A stretch of 64,000 nt of DNA from Fratercula arctica (Eukaryota; Chordata; Aves; Charadriiformes; Alcidae): contig CANTUZ010000005.1 of the NCBI GenBank assembly GCA_947846985.1, forward strand, positions 20,680,389 to 20,744,388, read 5' to 3'. Within the stretch, counting starts at the first letter, position 1, and every line of letters starts with the position of its first letter. This document shows positions 26,433 through 38,500 of this stretch, piece after piece. Below the pieces are notes generated by a model, which searched no databases, was not told the origin of the DNA, and worked only from the letters and a program-made list of their open reading frames with translations. Position numbers and translations under genes: made by a program.

Positions 26433-29400
26433 TTGTGTTGCTTGCAGGAAAGCTTTGAGGTAGGAGCAGGAACATCAGAGACCTGAGATAAAAGAGGCAG
26501 GACTACAAGGGAAGCAAGAAGCTGAGGGCAGAGAAGAGGGCAGGGTGCCCAGGACTCAAGATGAGGTATTCAGCCTCTACATCATGTTCTGTCAGGTGGG
26601 CCAGCACATCACATTGGGGAAAGTCACCAAGGAGAAGATCTGTTGGACTCAGCTCAAACATCACCCATCTCTGCTATGAACCTATCTCCTTGCCCTTGCA
26701 TTCCACCAGGCAGTAGAGGAGAAGATGACGCCAAGGGAAAGGCTGGGGCAGGGTCCTGTTGGACACAACAGTGATCCCGACTCTTATGATCTCCCCACTC
26801 CTCTGCCTGGGCTCATATCCTACAGACAGAGTGCTCCTTCTCTCTAGCACTGTCACCAGTTCCCAAGCCTTCTGCTGGGGACAGACAGGAGAGAAAGCCT
26901 TGACCCAAAACCTCAGCCACCCAGAAGACACTGGGGGTTTCTGGAAGCTGCTCCCAGACTGGAGGCCAGCAGCTTGGCTCCCTGGTGGTACAGGCAGGTT
27001 GCAGGCAGGCCTTCATCCAGCTGGGTTATTCCCTTGGGGTCTTCGCCCCACCATCCGTGTGCTTGAAGTGTGGTGCGCAGCAATGGCGGTGCCTTCTGAA
27101 GATGTGGTTATAAAATCCAATGTGAATTAGCTGCAGCTGATCCAAAGCCGATCCTTCCTTCTGCTCATCTTCCTCTGTAAATCACTCGCAACGTTGCTCA
27201 ATCTTAAGGTAAAGTTAAGGTAAAGTTGTCACTTTTTCTGCAGCAGCAAGGGCCTCTCATTTGTTTTTCCATGCCACTAATCTAATCCAAAGGTTTGTTG
27301 CTGGATTCCAGCTTCATAATCCAAAAAATCAGGATCGGGCAATAGGAGTTGAATGAGGAAGATAATACCTCTCTTTTTCTTCTTCAAAACCACCAAAACT
27401 GACACTAGATGAAATAAAAGGTATAGGACAAATCAGGGAAAAGAAAGCTTTTTAGCTTAGATTCTTTTGTTTTTCCCATTTAAAAACAGATTTGTTAGTG
27501 ACCATCCAGGGGAAAAAGGTATTTGTTGCTTTGATCCTACAAGACCTACGAATATTTTTAATTCTTCACTATTCCTGTGAAGCCCCACCTGGGGAGGCAG
27601 CAGGAGACTTTCCCTGGAGGGTCACATCAGCTCTTGTGACTGAGCTTCTGAACTGGGGAAGATCTGGTGACTGATCCAGGAAATCTTCTTCTCCTTGAGA
27701 AGATGACCCTGTCCTGATCCTGGCTGTTGCTCCTGGTGTGGAGCATTTCTCTGGTAAGGGCTGACAGGTCCATACACAGACCCTGGAAGATGCTCACCTT
27801 GGCAAGACCGTGCAACATCAGCAGAGTCATCCGGGTGGTCTGGAAACACCATGATCTGCTCTAACCCCTCCACTCTTGAGGGAGGTGTTGCTTTGGAGGG
27901 GGATCCATCACACCCCTGCCTTGTTGCTAGCTCCACATCTGATCTGGCAGCACGTGCTTCTTCTCCTGCAGCAGGATGGTGTGCTGATCCCAACATGACT
28001 GCTGCTGCCAGCATGTCCATCTCCCCCCATGCTGCCCAGTGTAGCGTGCTTCTTCCTCTTCTCGCCAAGCACCTTCCTCCTGGGACAGGTCTCCCAAACG
28101 TTTCTAACTCTTGCTCCCATGGCAGTTTTGCCTTTGCTTTCCCTCTCCCTGAACCTGACAATGACGTAGCTCTTTTACATGGCATATGGTGCAGCCATGA
28201 TTGCCCATACCCTTGGTTAGTGCGTGCCTCGGCACAGTCCTGGTCTATGAAGGCTTGATCAGCCCAGGGCATGACCAGGAAACAGCACACGCTCAGCACT
28301 GTCCTCACAGGCAGCATGGCCAGCTGATGTGTTTTGGCTGGTGGGGAGAGAGCAGGTACTGTGGTACTCGCCTTCAGACACCTGTCAGAGCTCTAGATGT
28401 CCTCTGGGGTGTGGATGATGCTGGTGACAAGAGCCTGCAGTAGCAATGTGTCCCACGGGTAGAAAAGGGACTGGGTTGGTGCTCGCTGTTGGGGAAGAAG
28501 GGTCTGATCCTGCCCACAGAGCAGCAGTAAGAATTTGGGGTTGATTTTGCCAGGCTCCGTGCCATGAAAGGGCTGGGACAGAAGTGACATGGTCTGGGTG
28601 GTGGCAGATATTGAGGACCAGCCCTCACAGCTGCTGCTGTGAAGTCCCTTGCAACCCTCTAGGGTATCCCAGCACTGTCCTGCCGTCAGGAGGAGGGCCA
28701 AGATCCCTGCAGGTGGAAAGCCATGGAAGAGACAAGAGCAGCAACAAAGGCAAATGCTGTCCAGCTTGCACTGCTCTTCCAGTGAGGTCCTGTCCGGGAG
28801 GTATCAGAATGACAGTAACCGCTCACAGGCTGAGCTGGGTGAGAACCAGTTCTTGGGAAGGAAGGATGGGAGAGATGGGGGTGGGGATAAAGCAGAGAGA
28901 AGTGGCAGAGAGCTTTGATGCAGCTGGACTGGGAGAAGACTGGTTCCAGATTGGTAGACCTGGCAGCAGGGATTTACCCCGCAGCACTGAGGAGCACAGC
29001 CCCCAGGAAGCTCTGCCTGCTCTGCTGGGCTGCAGAGATGAGAGGTCCCTGGTCAACAAGGGAGGAGAAGCTGGAACTCAAGCCATGCACGGTCTAGAGC
29101 TTGTCTGCAGCTTGCAGCTATGGCCTGTGATAAAGATAATCTCTTTAAGACGTGCTGGGATTGCATGTAGCATCACCAGATGCTCTATAGCACCATGGCT
29201 TTCCAGTGCCAAGGCAGGGGTCCAGAATGTTCTCCATTACATTCTGTGGCCATTGCAGGTTTCCTAAGGAAATATTTCCAAATAAATACACTAAGCCATT
29301 ACCAGCATTGCGCATTTGGGGGCATCACATGAGGCCAGCACACTCCAGCATCCAGTGAAGGTAAGAAAGAAAATGTTGAGCCTGCTGTGTGCTGAACGCC

Positions 29401-32400
29401 TCCCAAACGCTCTGGAGCTGCTTGGGTTTGGTTTCTGAGTCTTTTTACTTTTAAAAGGTACAGTTGTGAGACTCTCTTCTTCCCTCTAGCGTTCATTTAA
29501 AGACGTTCCTCTTGCTCTTCAAATTCAGCTAAAGCAGCAGCTTGCCTGGTTGCATGTGCAGTCACTTCCCCAGGCACAGGTTTTATGTTTATCAATGACA
29601 GTGCAACTCTCCATACAGGAATCTGACATTTTATTTTTCTGGTTTACACTGTGCCATGCAGGAGGATCCCGTTGCAAGGCCGTGTTCCCCTGGCATGCTT
29701 AAAAAATTACCTCAATTACTCCCTGAATTTTAGCACGATCATGCTGAACTCCAGCTGGAGATGGGCAGGCATAACGAGGTTTCTGATGGCAATGGAGAAA
29801 GGACGTGCCAGTGGCGGATGTCTTGTTTGAGGCACAGGTCAGAGCAAGTCCCTGCTCTTGTTGCCTGTGTAAGAGCATGCTACACCTCCTCTCACATCAC
29901 ACCGTTTGTCCTTGGGCCGTAGGAAACCAGAGAAAAATTACTCCACTGCCCTAAGGCTCGATCAAGGCTGTCACCACAAGGTTGTCTTCTAGTGACAGCA
30001 AGAGACTTCTCAGGCAGGATCTCCACTACCTGGGTCACTTCCTAGCTAGATCAAATGGTTTCTAAAAGTCCAGCCAGCATCTCCTTCTTTGGGGACAGAG
30101 ATGACAGATACCCACTCTTTTGGGAACAAGGCAGCAGACCTGCCCTCCAGATGCACTTGCAGTGGGCCAGCTCTCTGCAGCACCAGCTCACAGTCTGCAG
30201 GGGCACCTCGAATTCAGTCTAGGACAAGCCCTCCTTGCTGTCCTGCAGCCACCCTGTCCTACTTGCCCCCCTGCCCGCACCTCCCTGGAAGGTCCAAAAG
30301 CTTCGCAGGCCTGCTCAAGGAGCCATGTACGCTGACACTAGGCATGCTGCCCCAGCTGTTACATGCTCCTGTGCCATATCCACTCTTCAAGGCTGGTCCT
30401 TTGCCTCAGCCAGCACATTTCCAGTATCCCCCAGGGGAACTTTAGAGGAGCAAGATGCTGCCAACAATAAAAAAGGGCCAGAATACTCTGGCATACCGAG
30501 AAAGCTATTGCAGGGCAGGATTCATCTCATCTGGCACGGGTTGGTACCAAGTAGACATCTAAGCCACCTCAAACCCTGTTTTATCGATGGCCAGACTGGC
30601 ACTACTGGAGCATGAACCATCTGACTGATCATATCCCAGAAGCGTCCGTGTCCTACCATGGGTGCAGACACTGCTCATGGCAACGAGCACAAGCACGTCG
30701 GGCTCTGAACATGGTGGCAAGCCAAGAAACCATGTAGGAAATTATCCTGAGCTGACCTGTGATTTGTATGTATCTGAAGAGGAGGAGCGTACAAGACTTT
30801 CCCTCCTGAACATCTCCTGGGCTTTCTCCTCCTCAGCAGCCAAAGAAAGTGTCTCCTCTTCATCTAGCAATGAACGTGAATTTGTTCCAAGTGCAAAGCA
30901 ACCCCAAGCCTTCAATGAGAGTAATGGTGTCGGTAACGAGCACGACAGCCACAAGCCCTGTGCAAGATGGGGGCTGTGCACACAGCTGTGATGGGGACAC
31001 TGGACAGGGCTAGCATGGGGACAATGGACAGGGCTAGCATTCCCTTTGGCCTGTGCCCAAATGGGACTTTAAGGTCCCCGCAACAGGCTGGACTCTGCAG
31101 AGCCAGGAGGTGCAGAACACAATCCAAGTCTGAGCTGGAGATGCCTTTGCTTGTCGGGGCCCATTTGTTTGGGTGGTATGTTGTCCTGGACACCCTCCCT
31201 TCAGGAGGAAGAAGGATTTTTAGACATTGAAATAACTGGCTGGCTGGCACACAGCTCTCTGCTTCTTTCTCCCGTTACTTTTTAAAGCTCCAGCTGAGCA
31301 GAGCCTTTCAGTATGCAGGGCAGCACCAGCCACTCCAGCAGAGCTGCTTGCGGGACACCAGCTAAGTGATCCTGAGAGGCCTCCTGGATGGACGGTGCTT
31401 CTGCTAACGCTGCAGCGTTGTCGCTTTGGACCAAATCCCTTTGCTCCTAGCACTGCTCCCTGCAGGGCAGCTGCCCCCAGCTAATCACTCCCTCCCTTAG
31501 CAGCTTGCGCGATGAGACTTAGATCCTGGCAGAAAACTCCTCCCTGGGGTGCTTATTTATTAATAGTGAGGGGGGAGCAGCTCTCGCCCCTCTCTCCTGC
31601 TTACACACTAGATATCGATTTCGCAGCTGGCAGCAAATCCCATTAAGGCAGCGAGATACTTAAAGGCATCAGCAGCTCCTAGCCCATTACAAGAATGAGG
31701 GGATGGACCCTGGTAATCTACATCTGAAACTGGTTGCATCCAACTGGAAGCGAGGATCCCACCAAGATAAATATTGATAGAGTCTGCAAGGGCAGGGATG
31801 GGAATAAGCTCATCCATTAAATGACTTTGTCCATATTCAAGGGACCAATGCAGGATTATAACAGAGGAAACAGCAACAAGAAACTCCCCATATATTTCCC
31901 TTTTGACACAAGAGAATCAAATTCACAGATAGCCCATCATGCCTGACATTTCCTAATTAGCCTTTTAAAGCCCTGGCTGGCTTTTACATTTTCTAGATGA
32001 CAAAGGTGGAAGGTGGATGAGCAGAGGCTAAAACCAGAGCAATAATTTCCTCTGTGGATCTGTTATAGCTGCTCAGATCTGATCTGCAACAGCCCTGTTT
32101 ATTTTGCTTGTCCTAGAAACTGCAACAGACAACAGCATGGCAGCTCTGGGAAACCTTGAGGTGCACCCATTACTGGCAGAGAGGAGACTACCAGCCCTTC
32201 TTCCCCGTTAGGTCGGGCTGTGATGGCAAGCTTGCTCTCTTAACAAGCCTCCCTGTTGCTACATGCACGACAGCCTGGCACTGGGTCTCGTTACGCATTT
32301 AGCTTCAGAGCACATACTCCTGGCACATACCACTTAGCATGTCAAATTGCCCAGAAAGGATGCAATGAAGGTGGCATGCAAAAAACTCATGGCTTCAACA

Positions 32401-35333
32401 GAGCTGTCCACCAATGCTTGGCTCTGCTACCTGTTAAGCTTTCATGTGCTAAGAACTAATTAGTCTTCCTCCACTCTTTGTGCCAAAACCATATTAACAA
32501 GATGCATGCATGATGGAGGGAAGTCAGATTCCTACTGGTGCCACTGCTCTGTTGCCAAGTCACTTCACCTTCCTCTCTGTATGCCCAAAACCAGACTCTG
32601 TCCTGCTGGGTAATACATCTGGAGATCCACCTTGGGAAAGCAATGCCCAAGAGCTAAGCATTGTGGCTTCGCTGAGCACAGGAACATCCTTCTCTGGCCT
32701 CCTGCCCTGTGCTCTGGGCACGTGGACAGCAGTGCAGCTTGAATTGAGCACGCCTCCCAGGTAAGCATGGGGCAACCTGCTCACAAGGTCTATCTGTGAG
32801 CAGAGCTTTTGCTTTCCTGCACATAACCCAGAGGTTCAAATGAGGAGAGTGGCATCAAGAGGCTGCCCTGCAAGTGACCCAGGGTCCCCAGCTCTCGGCA
32901 TTGCCGCTTTCTGCTGCAGGACAGTGCCACTAGAGTCACAGAGCTCATGACAACTACTTCACTCCTCAGGCCTTCAAGTCAGCTCTGGACACTAAATCCC
33001 CATGGTGGCACTGTCAGGACACAGAAGCGCATGGCTTCAAGCCCCTCTTACATACCCATCCCTACCAATATGCACCTGAGAAGGTGCTGGGTCACCAGCT
33101 GATGCAGTGATCAATGGGTAGAGTGGACACCTTCCCCTGCCTCTGTACACACATGCCACACCACTATACAGCATGCGACTGCCTTGATTAGGCCACCAAT
33201 GGGGCAGAACTGGTTAGTAAGGGGTGGAGTGGCTGCTTTGAAGGTCACACACTGCCTGCACCCCTGAGAGTTATCACTGGGGTACCTGAAGGGAAGTTAA
33301 AACAGGAAACCCTGAGTTAAATGGTTTTGATGAAGCCCTCAGTGACTCTTACTTCCCACATATGAGGGCAGAGCTTTTTTTCTGACCATTTCTCCAAGCC
33401 CTCTCCCCCACCACAGAGAAGCTCCTTGCCCCACACACGTACAGAGCCAAGTTGTGTTTGCCGTGACATGAGCTCACGGGCACTTTTGAGGGTACTTTCC
33501 AGATTTGTACTCAGAGTTTTGCATCTGCAGACACACAAGTGCAGACCCATCTAGTTGCCGCAGTTTCCATGCACAAAAACGCACTTATGCTTTTTCTTCC
33601 GTCCACCCCTTTGAAATCAAAGATGCAAACTGAGAAGGAGGCTCCGAATATTCGGAGAAGACAGTCCTACCCATCACCCACCGATACGACCCTGGCTACA
33701 GAGAAGGGCCTGATTGTCCCCAGTGCCGACTGCCAGTGAGGGCTGCAGACTTCAAGCAGGCGGGGAGGGCACAGAGCATTTCTGAAAACTATGCTGCCAC
33801 TTTCTTCTTTCTTTTACAAGGTCAGATTTTTTTTGGGTGATGGTCATGGTCAGTGACACTGGCAAAATGTCAATTTTAAGAACTCATTTAGGGACACAGG
33901 GACTGTTTCTGGGCAACATCTGGCAGGAAATCCTGCCTGCATCCATACTATTGCACAGAATCACTTGCCACATAGTTTTTAATGATTTTTGATGGATGAT
34001 TTCCTCTGGGACTCACCAAAACTGGGCAAACTAGTTTCAAGCTCCAGACTATTTTGTAGGAGAAAGTGGTGCAAGTATCACCATGATGAGATGAAGTTTG
34101 GGGCTTTCTCTATTATTCTGCTCCTCTACATTAAGCTGACCAGTAGAAAGGAGACATAAACCAATTAATTAACTCATCATGTAATTACTGTTTTATCAAC
34201 TGATTTAAAAATATATATCTAACATAGTAATTTAAACTGGAAAAAAATGTGATGATGCTTGGTTTCAGACTGCAATAAAGTTGTAAGGCACAGTCATTTG
34301 GATCAGCATCTCACAGTCTGCAGTCACTGAAACAAATGTTTTGAATCTCAACTGAATATAAAGCAAATGCCCTATTGAAAAAGCAAGAAATTACTCCCTT
34401 ACTTCCCTGCCTTGTCTTTGCTGCAGCATTACTTAAAATTATCCAGTCATATGAAATTGGAAAGTCTATTTGATCTTAAAAAAGTAGAGGTGGGATGCCT
34501 GACTAAAGGCACAGGCAGGGGATGCTCTGACACCTGCTTACAGCAGTCAGCTCTGCTAATGGAATTCCAGTATGCAATGTCTATCCATAGGAAGCGAGAG
34601 AAATCCTTCCAGGTAGCTATGGAGCAAAGAAACATGTTAATACTGAGATGAGCCACTTGGTCAGTATTTGCTCCCATAGCGATGCAGGCAACAAGAACCT
34701 CAGATGCCTGTGAATGGGGTGAGCTCTGGTGGAGGCATAAACTCTGAAACCACCGAGCCTTCCTGGGCTCTTCCTTGGGCGATGCACCCCTCCCTTACAC
34801 CCCACTCCAGCCAATGCTTCCTCTTAAGCCCTTGGCTTTGTCCCTTGCAAGTTAAACATCCAGGACTGCAAAAGACACAGTGCGGTGCTGCTGCTAGGTC
34901 AGGCGGCTGAGCGTGAGAGGGAATGCCTTGTGTCCCTCACCTCCTCCAGCGCACTCCACAACTGCAAACACAAACTGCAGGCTCCACACTCTGCTTGGTT
35001 CAGTGTCCCTGTCTGACTCACAGAGCAGGGCATGGTGTGGATGAGAGGAAATACATTAGGACTTTTCCTGTTTTAGTGCATGTAGGCTGCAAAAAATAAC
35101 GTTTTTCTGTAATAAGAGGTTGATTAGCTCTTCTCTTGATCAGCGGGTGCTCTTTAAAGAAAGCATTTCTGGATCAGCTGTAGCCTTAATTGAGGCAAAT
35201 CATGTCATTTGTTTGAACTGCTCTACTTGCACAGCTCTGCGTTTAGCTTGCAGAAGAAGCTGAAAGATAGCATTGATCCTTCAAGACTGTGCTGTGTACA
35301 TGGCTCCCACACACGCTGCCACCTGGGTATCTT
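26433..35333. other. Unannotated stretch 3' of LRRC56
   Basis: No gene is supported in this stretch, which lies downstream of the LRRC56 stop codon. A possible ATTAAA poly(A) signal for LRRC56 lies at 33978-33983 (read on the minus strand), giving a 3' UTR of about 1.35 kb if used; I saw no nearer canonical signal. The largest frame is 27622-28317 minus (231 codons), discussed in the findings. Near 27205-27227 an AAGGTAAAGTT unit occurs twice. Confidence 0.45.
30991..31038 (+). repeat. 24-bp tandem duplication
   Basis: Two head-to-tail copies of a 24-base unit that begins ATGGGGACA and ends GGGCTAGC, at 30991-31014 and 31015-31038, differ at one base. This is a recent local duplication. Confidence 0.95.
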
Positions 35334-35526
35334 CTAGCACTGGGGACTTTTGTTCTGAGATGTTGTTGAGGCAGTGGGTCTGTCTGGCAATGACTGCAGC
35401 ATGGCCCTTGCAGTCAGGGGCCAAGAGGCGTCCATCAGCCCAAACCTCTCCAAGGCTTTTGTGGATGAGCAGACAGCTGGCTGCTGGTGGTTGATCCCTC
35501 CAGGAGGGCTCTCATCCACGATGGGC
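35334..35526 (-). CDS. LRRC56: LRRC56 last coding exon
   Basis: A strong acceptor (TTTCTCTCTTTTCTTCAG) precedes the exon. The first G completes an arginine codon begun in the previous exon, and the exon then reads [10 protein letters not shown], later [10 protein letters not shown] and [15 protein letters not shown], and stops at TAG (35336-35334). The 63 residues after the split codon show no stop and a plausible protein composition. I recognise it by position, phase and splice site more than by direct similarity to the mammalian C-terminus, which is divergent. Confidence 0.85.
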
Positions 35527-38500
35527 CTGAAGAAAAGAGAGAAACATGGCAGTGAAATTACACTCTGGGTCTGGATATCTGCATTCTCCCCACCAGTTCT
35601 GCTGTCTCCCGCTCTGAAAACTGAACCGAAAGCTGCCAGGCCTGAGAGCAGCACAAAGCACACCAGCTTCCCACACAAGGCATGCATTCTCTGCCTATAC
35701 TGCTCTATAATGACCACGTTAACTTCAAAATCAAGGTGTCGTGTCACAATTCCTCAGATTTATTTCTTCAAAGAAGCAACACGATGCTAATCTTACAATA
35801 AGCAGTTTCAGAAATAACCATGTTTTGGTGCATGTGACACTTCTCTAATGCCTACTTTGTTTTCCAAAGCTGTTTCTAACATGAATTAATGTAACTTTCA
35901 AGGGCAAAAAAACTTAAGTGGGTTGTCAGGAACTTGTTCTGGGGTTTACCCAAGGAGAGTCCTGAACAGACGCCACTACAAGAGCTCTGCAACAAATATG
36001 GGCATCAGCCCTGCATGGGAAACATGAGAATGGAGCAGTAAGAACACAGGAAATTTCTGGGCTGTTATTCAAGAGAATACAAAATTTCCAAGACTCAAGC
36101 TATCAGGAATATGAGAAAATGTTTCATTTAGCAGACAGACAAAGGTAAATGTCAGCACAAATAAAAGCAGTTCTTTTTACAGAACAGGCAGGAGACTCCC
36201 AAGACAACAGAGAAGTCTGCATGTTCCTGCTGTGAAGACCCTTCTGTTTTCCCCAGCCATGCTGCAGGCAGTGCTGCTGGCAGGGTGCATACCTGATGCT
36301 TGTTGATCCAACAGCTGCTTGTCCTGAAATAGGACTTTGCCGGCCGGTGCTCCCAGCAGGCTGGTGCTGCCCTTGGGATCTGTAGGCAGCTGGCATGCTG
36401 CGCTGGCTCAGAAGAGCAAGTTCCTTGCCCAGAGGCCGGGCTGAAATTTCTTGATGACCTCTTGACTGGCATCGCTGTGTCCACTGCCTGTCCTCCTCTT
36501 GGCTGGGTATTTTTAGGCATCTTACCCTGTGGTTCCTCTTTTGCCAGGGTCTTGCTGCAACACCCATTACAGATGCAGGTGAAGGGCTTTTTGGAGGGGA
36601 TGGAATTACACAACGGTTCTCATTGGAGAATACTGCGCCTTCCTGAGCCTGTGACGAACCTGAAGCAGGCAGGGAAGTGCAGTGATTTAGCAGTTTATCA
36701 TAGAATCATAGAACCATTCAGGTTGGAAAAGACCCTTGGGATCATCAAGTCCAACCATTAACCCCACTCTACAAAGTTCTCCCCTACACCATATCCCCTA
36801 ACACCACATCTAAACAACACTTAAACACATTCAGGGATGGTGACTCCACCACCTCCCTGGGCAGCCTGTTCCAGTGTCTGACCACTCTTTCTGTGAAGAA
36901 TTTTTTTCTAATGTCCAGTTTTTCTTACTTCTAAACGACCAGTGAGTAAAAAGTTTTGGAGAGGGCTATGTGATGGAGCTGGATGGGCAGACGTGTCCCA
37001 GGACACACAGTGATGCTGGCCTTGGTAAATTGCTTCCTCTGATAGTTGGGAGTTTGGGTTACTCAGCAACCTCCCTGCCAGTGCTGCTGGTCACGTGCCA
37101 AGAGAACTGGAGCTGTGCATAGCTCAAGAGGGACAGACCAGCTCACTGATCCTCTTGTTCTCAGGCAGGATCACACCTGCATCAATCCTGGCGAGAGCTT
37201 ACACTGACTTGTTTTAAATACCTGAGGACCTCATCCAGTGATCTGAAGTTCAAGGCACAGGAACAATCACAAATGAGTGGATCCACTTTTTTTGAATCAG
37301 AGGCAGAGGTATAAGGATAAGATCTTGAGATTAGCCTTAAAATTATGGAAAGTACCTGACCGCGAGAGAAAATATTGTACTACATGCAGGGCTGCTATCT
37401 GGCTGGTCATATTTTAGCCCATGTAATCCTCCAGTGCAACATAAAGAGAAGAAAAATCTTGTTGCTGATTTATGAATATAACGTGCATGCATATATGCTT
37501 AAAACCATTCTATAAATAGCAGGGATCTGATTGCTCTTGTCTATTAAAAGATCCAACTGTACCTAAGTGCCTGATGTGCAGGGTCTGGGGCAGGAACACA
37601 ATCTAAAGAACGTGCCACCAAAACCCAGGCACAGAAAGTTCAGCTTTATAGCTCCTAATTGATAGGGATGTATTTTACTGTTTAGGTAACTACATAAAGC
37701 TGATATAAAATTTCCACTGAACAGTTTTCATCATACTATATGCTTTAAAAATGCCTAAATTTCATTGGTTTTTTTATTTGTTTTTAAGTAAAGACACTCT
37801 GAAGACTGCTATGCCTGACTCGAGAGCCCGAAATAACACTCAATGACTTCCAAAGAGTGCAGATTATATGGATCTGATGCTGCAAACACTTTTACATAAG
37901 AGCGGTTTTGCTCAGATGACTTGTCCTCAGGATTGTTTCCAGCAACAAGTTCTTTTGTGAGAAAATCACATTGGGTAGGACATGCTTCTGAAGTTAAGTG
38001 TTGAGGCATTTAAATACCTCTCCAAATCTTGACACAGTCTCAAGTCACAGAGGTCAAGTGTATTTTTAACTGTGTTGCTGAATAAAGTCTATCAGTTGCT
38101 AAAGTTTTGTCAGATGTTTGATCTGCAAAACATATATGCCTATTAGTGACAGAGGGCAAACGCTACTGTGTTTGTGATTGTTTGAATCTTGGTTATTATG
38201 GCCAGCTGATTTGGGATCTGGGTCATCCTCCCCCCTCCCCCCCACCTTAGGTAATACTAGATTTCAAACTACTCCATCAATCTTGTAACCAAATCCTAAG
38301 AAGATTTGGTTACAAGATGAGTAGATCTGTGCCCAACCACCCACTTTCATAGTCCTATAGGGCATGACACTGGTACCCTTTGAGATGTTTGGGGCATTGC
38401 CTACTCAATCTACAAAAATGATGAAATCCTAATAAATCTCAATCTAAAGAAATTATACTAAATCTATAAAAGATCAGATTAAATCTAAAGAGACCATGAG

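Noticed and set aside
28584..29267. 227-codon plus-strand open frame
   Set aside because: No family resemblance. The DNA looks like diverged noncoding sequence and neighbouring chance frames are of the same size.
1..35333. Expected LRRC56 neighbours such as LMNTD2 or RASSF7 downstream of the gene
   Set aside because: No lamin-tail or Ras-association segment was recognisable in any frame. They may be absent or beyond the left edge.
36152..36613. Longer overlapping minus-strand frame at the 36.3-36.6 kb exon
   Set aside because: Its phase at the donor does not fit the last exon. The other frame continues the SQAQEGAV...SPPKSP similarity and joins in phase on both sides.
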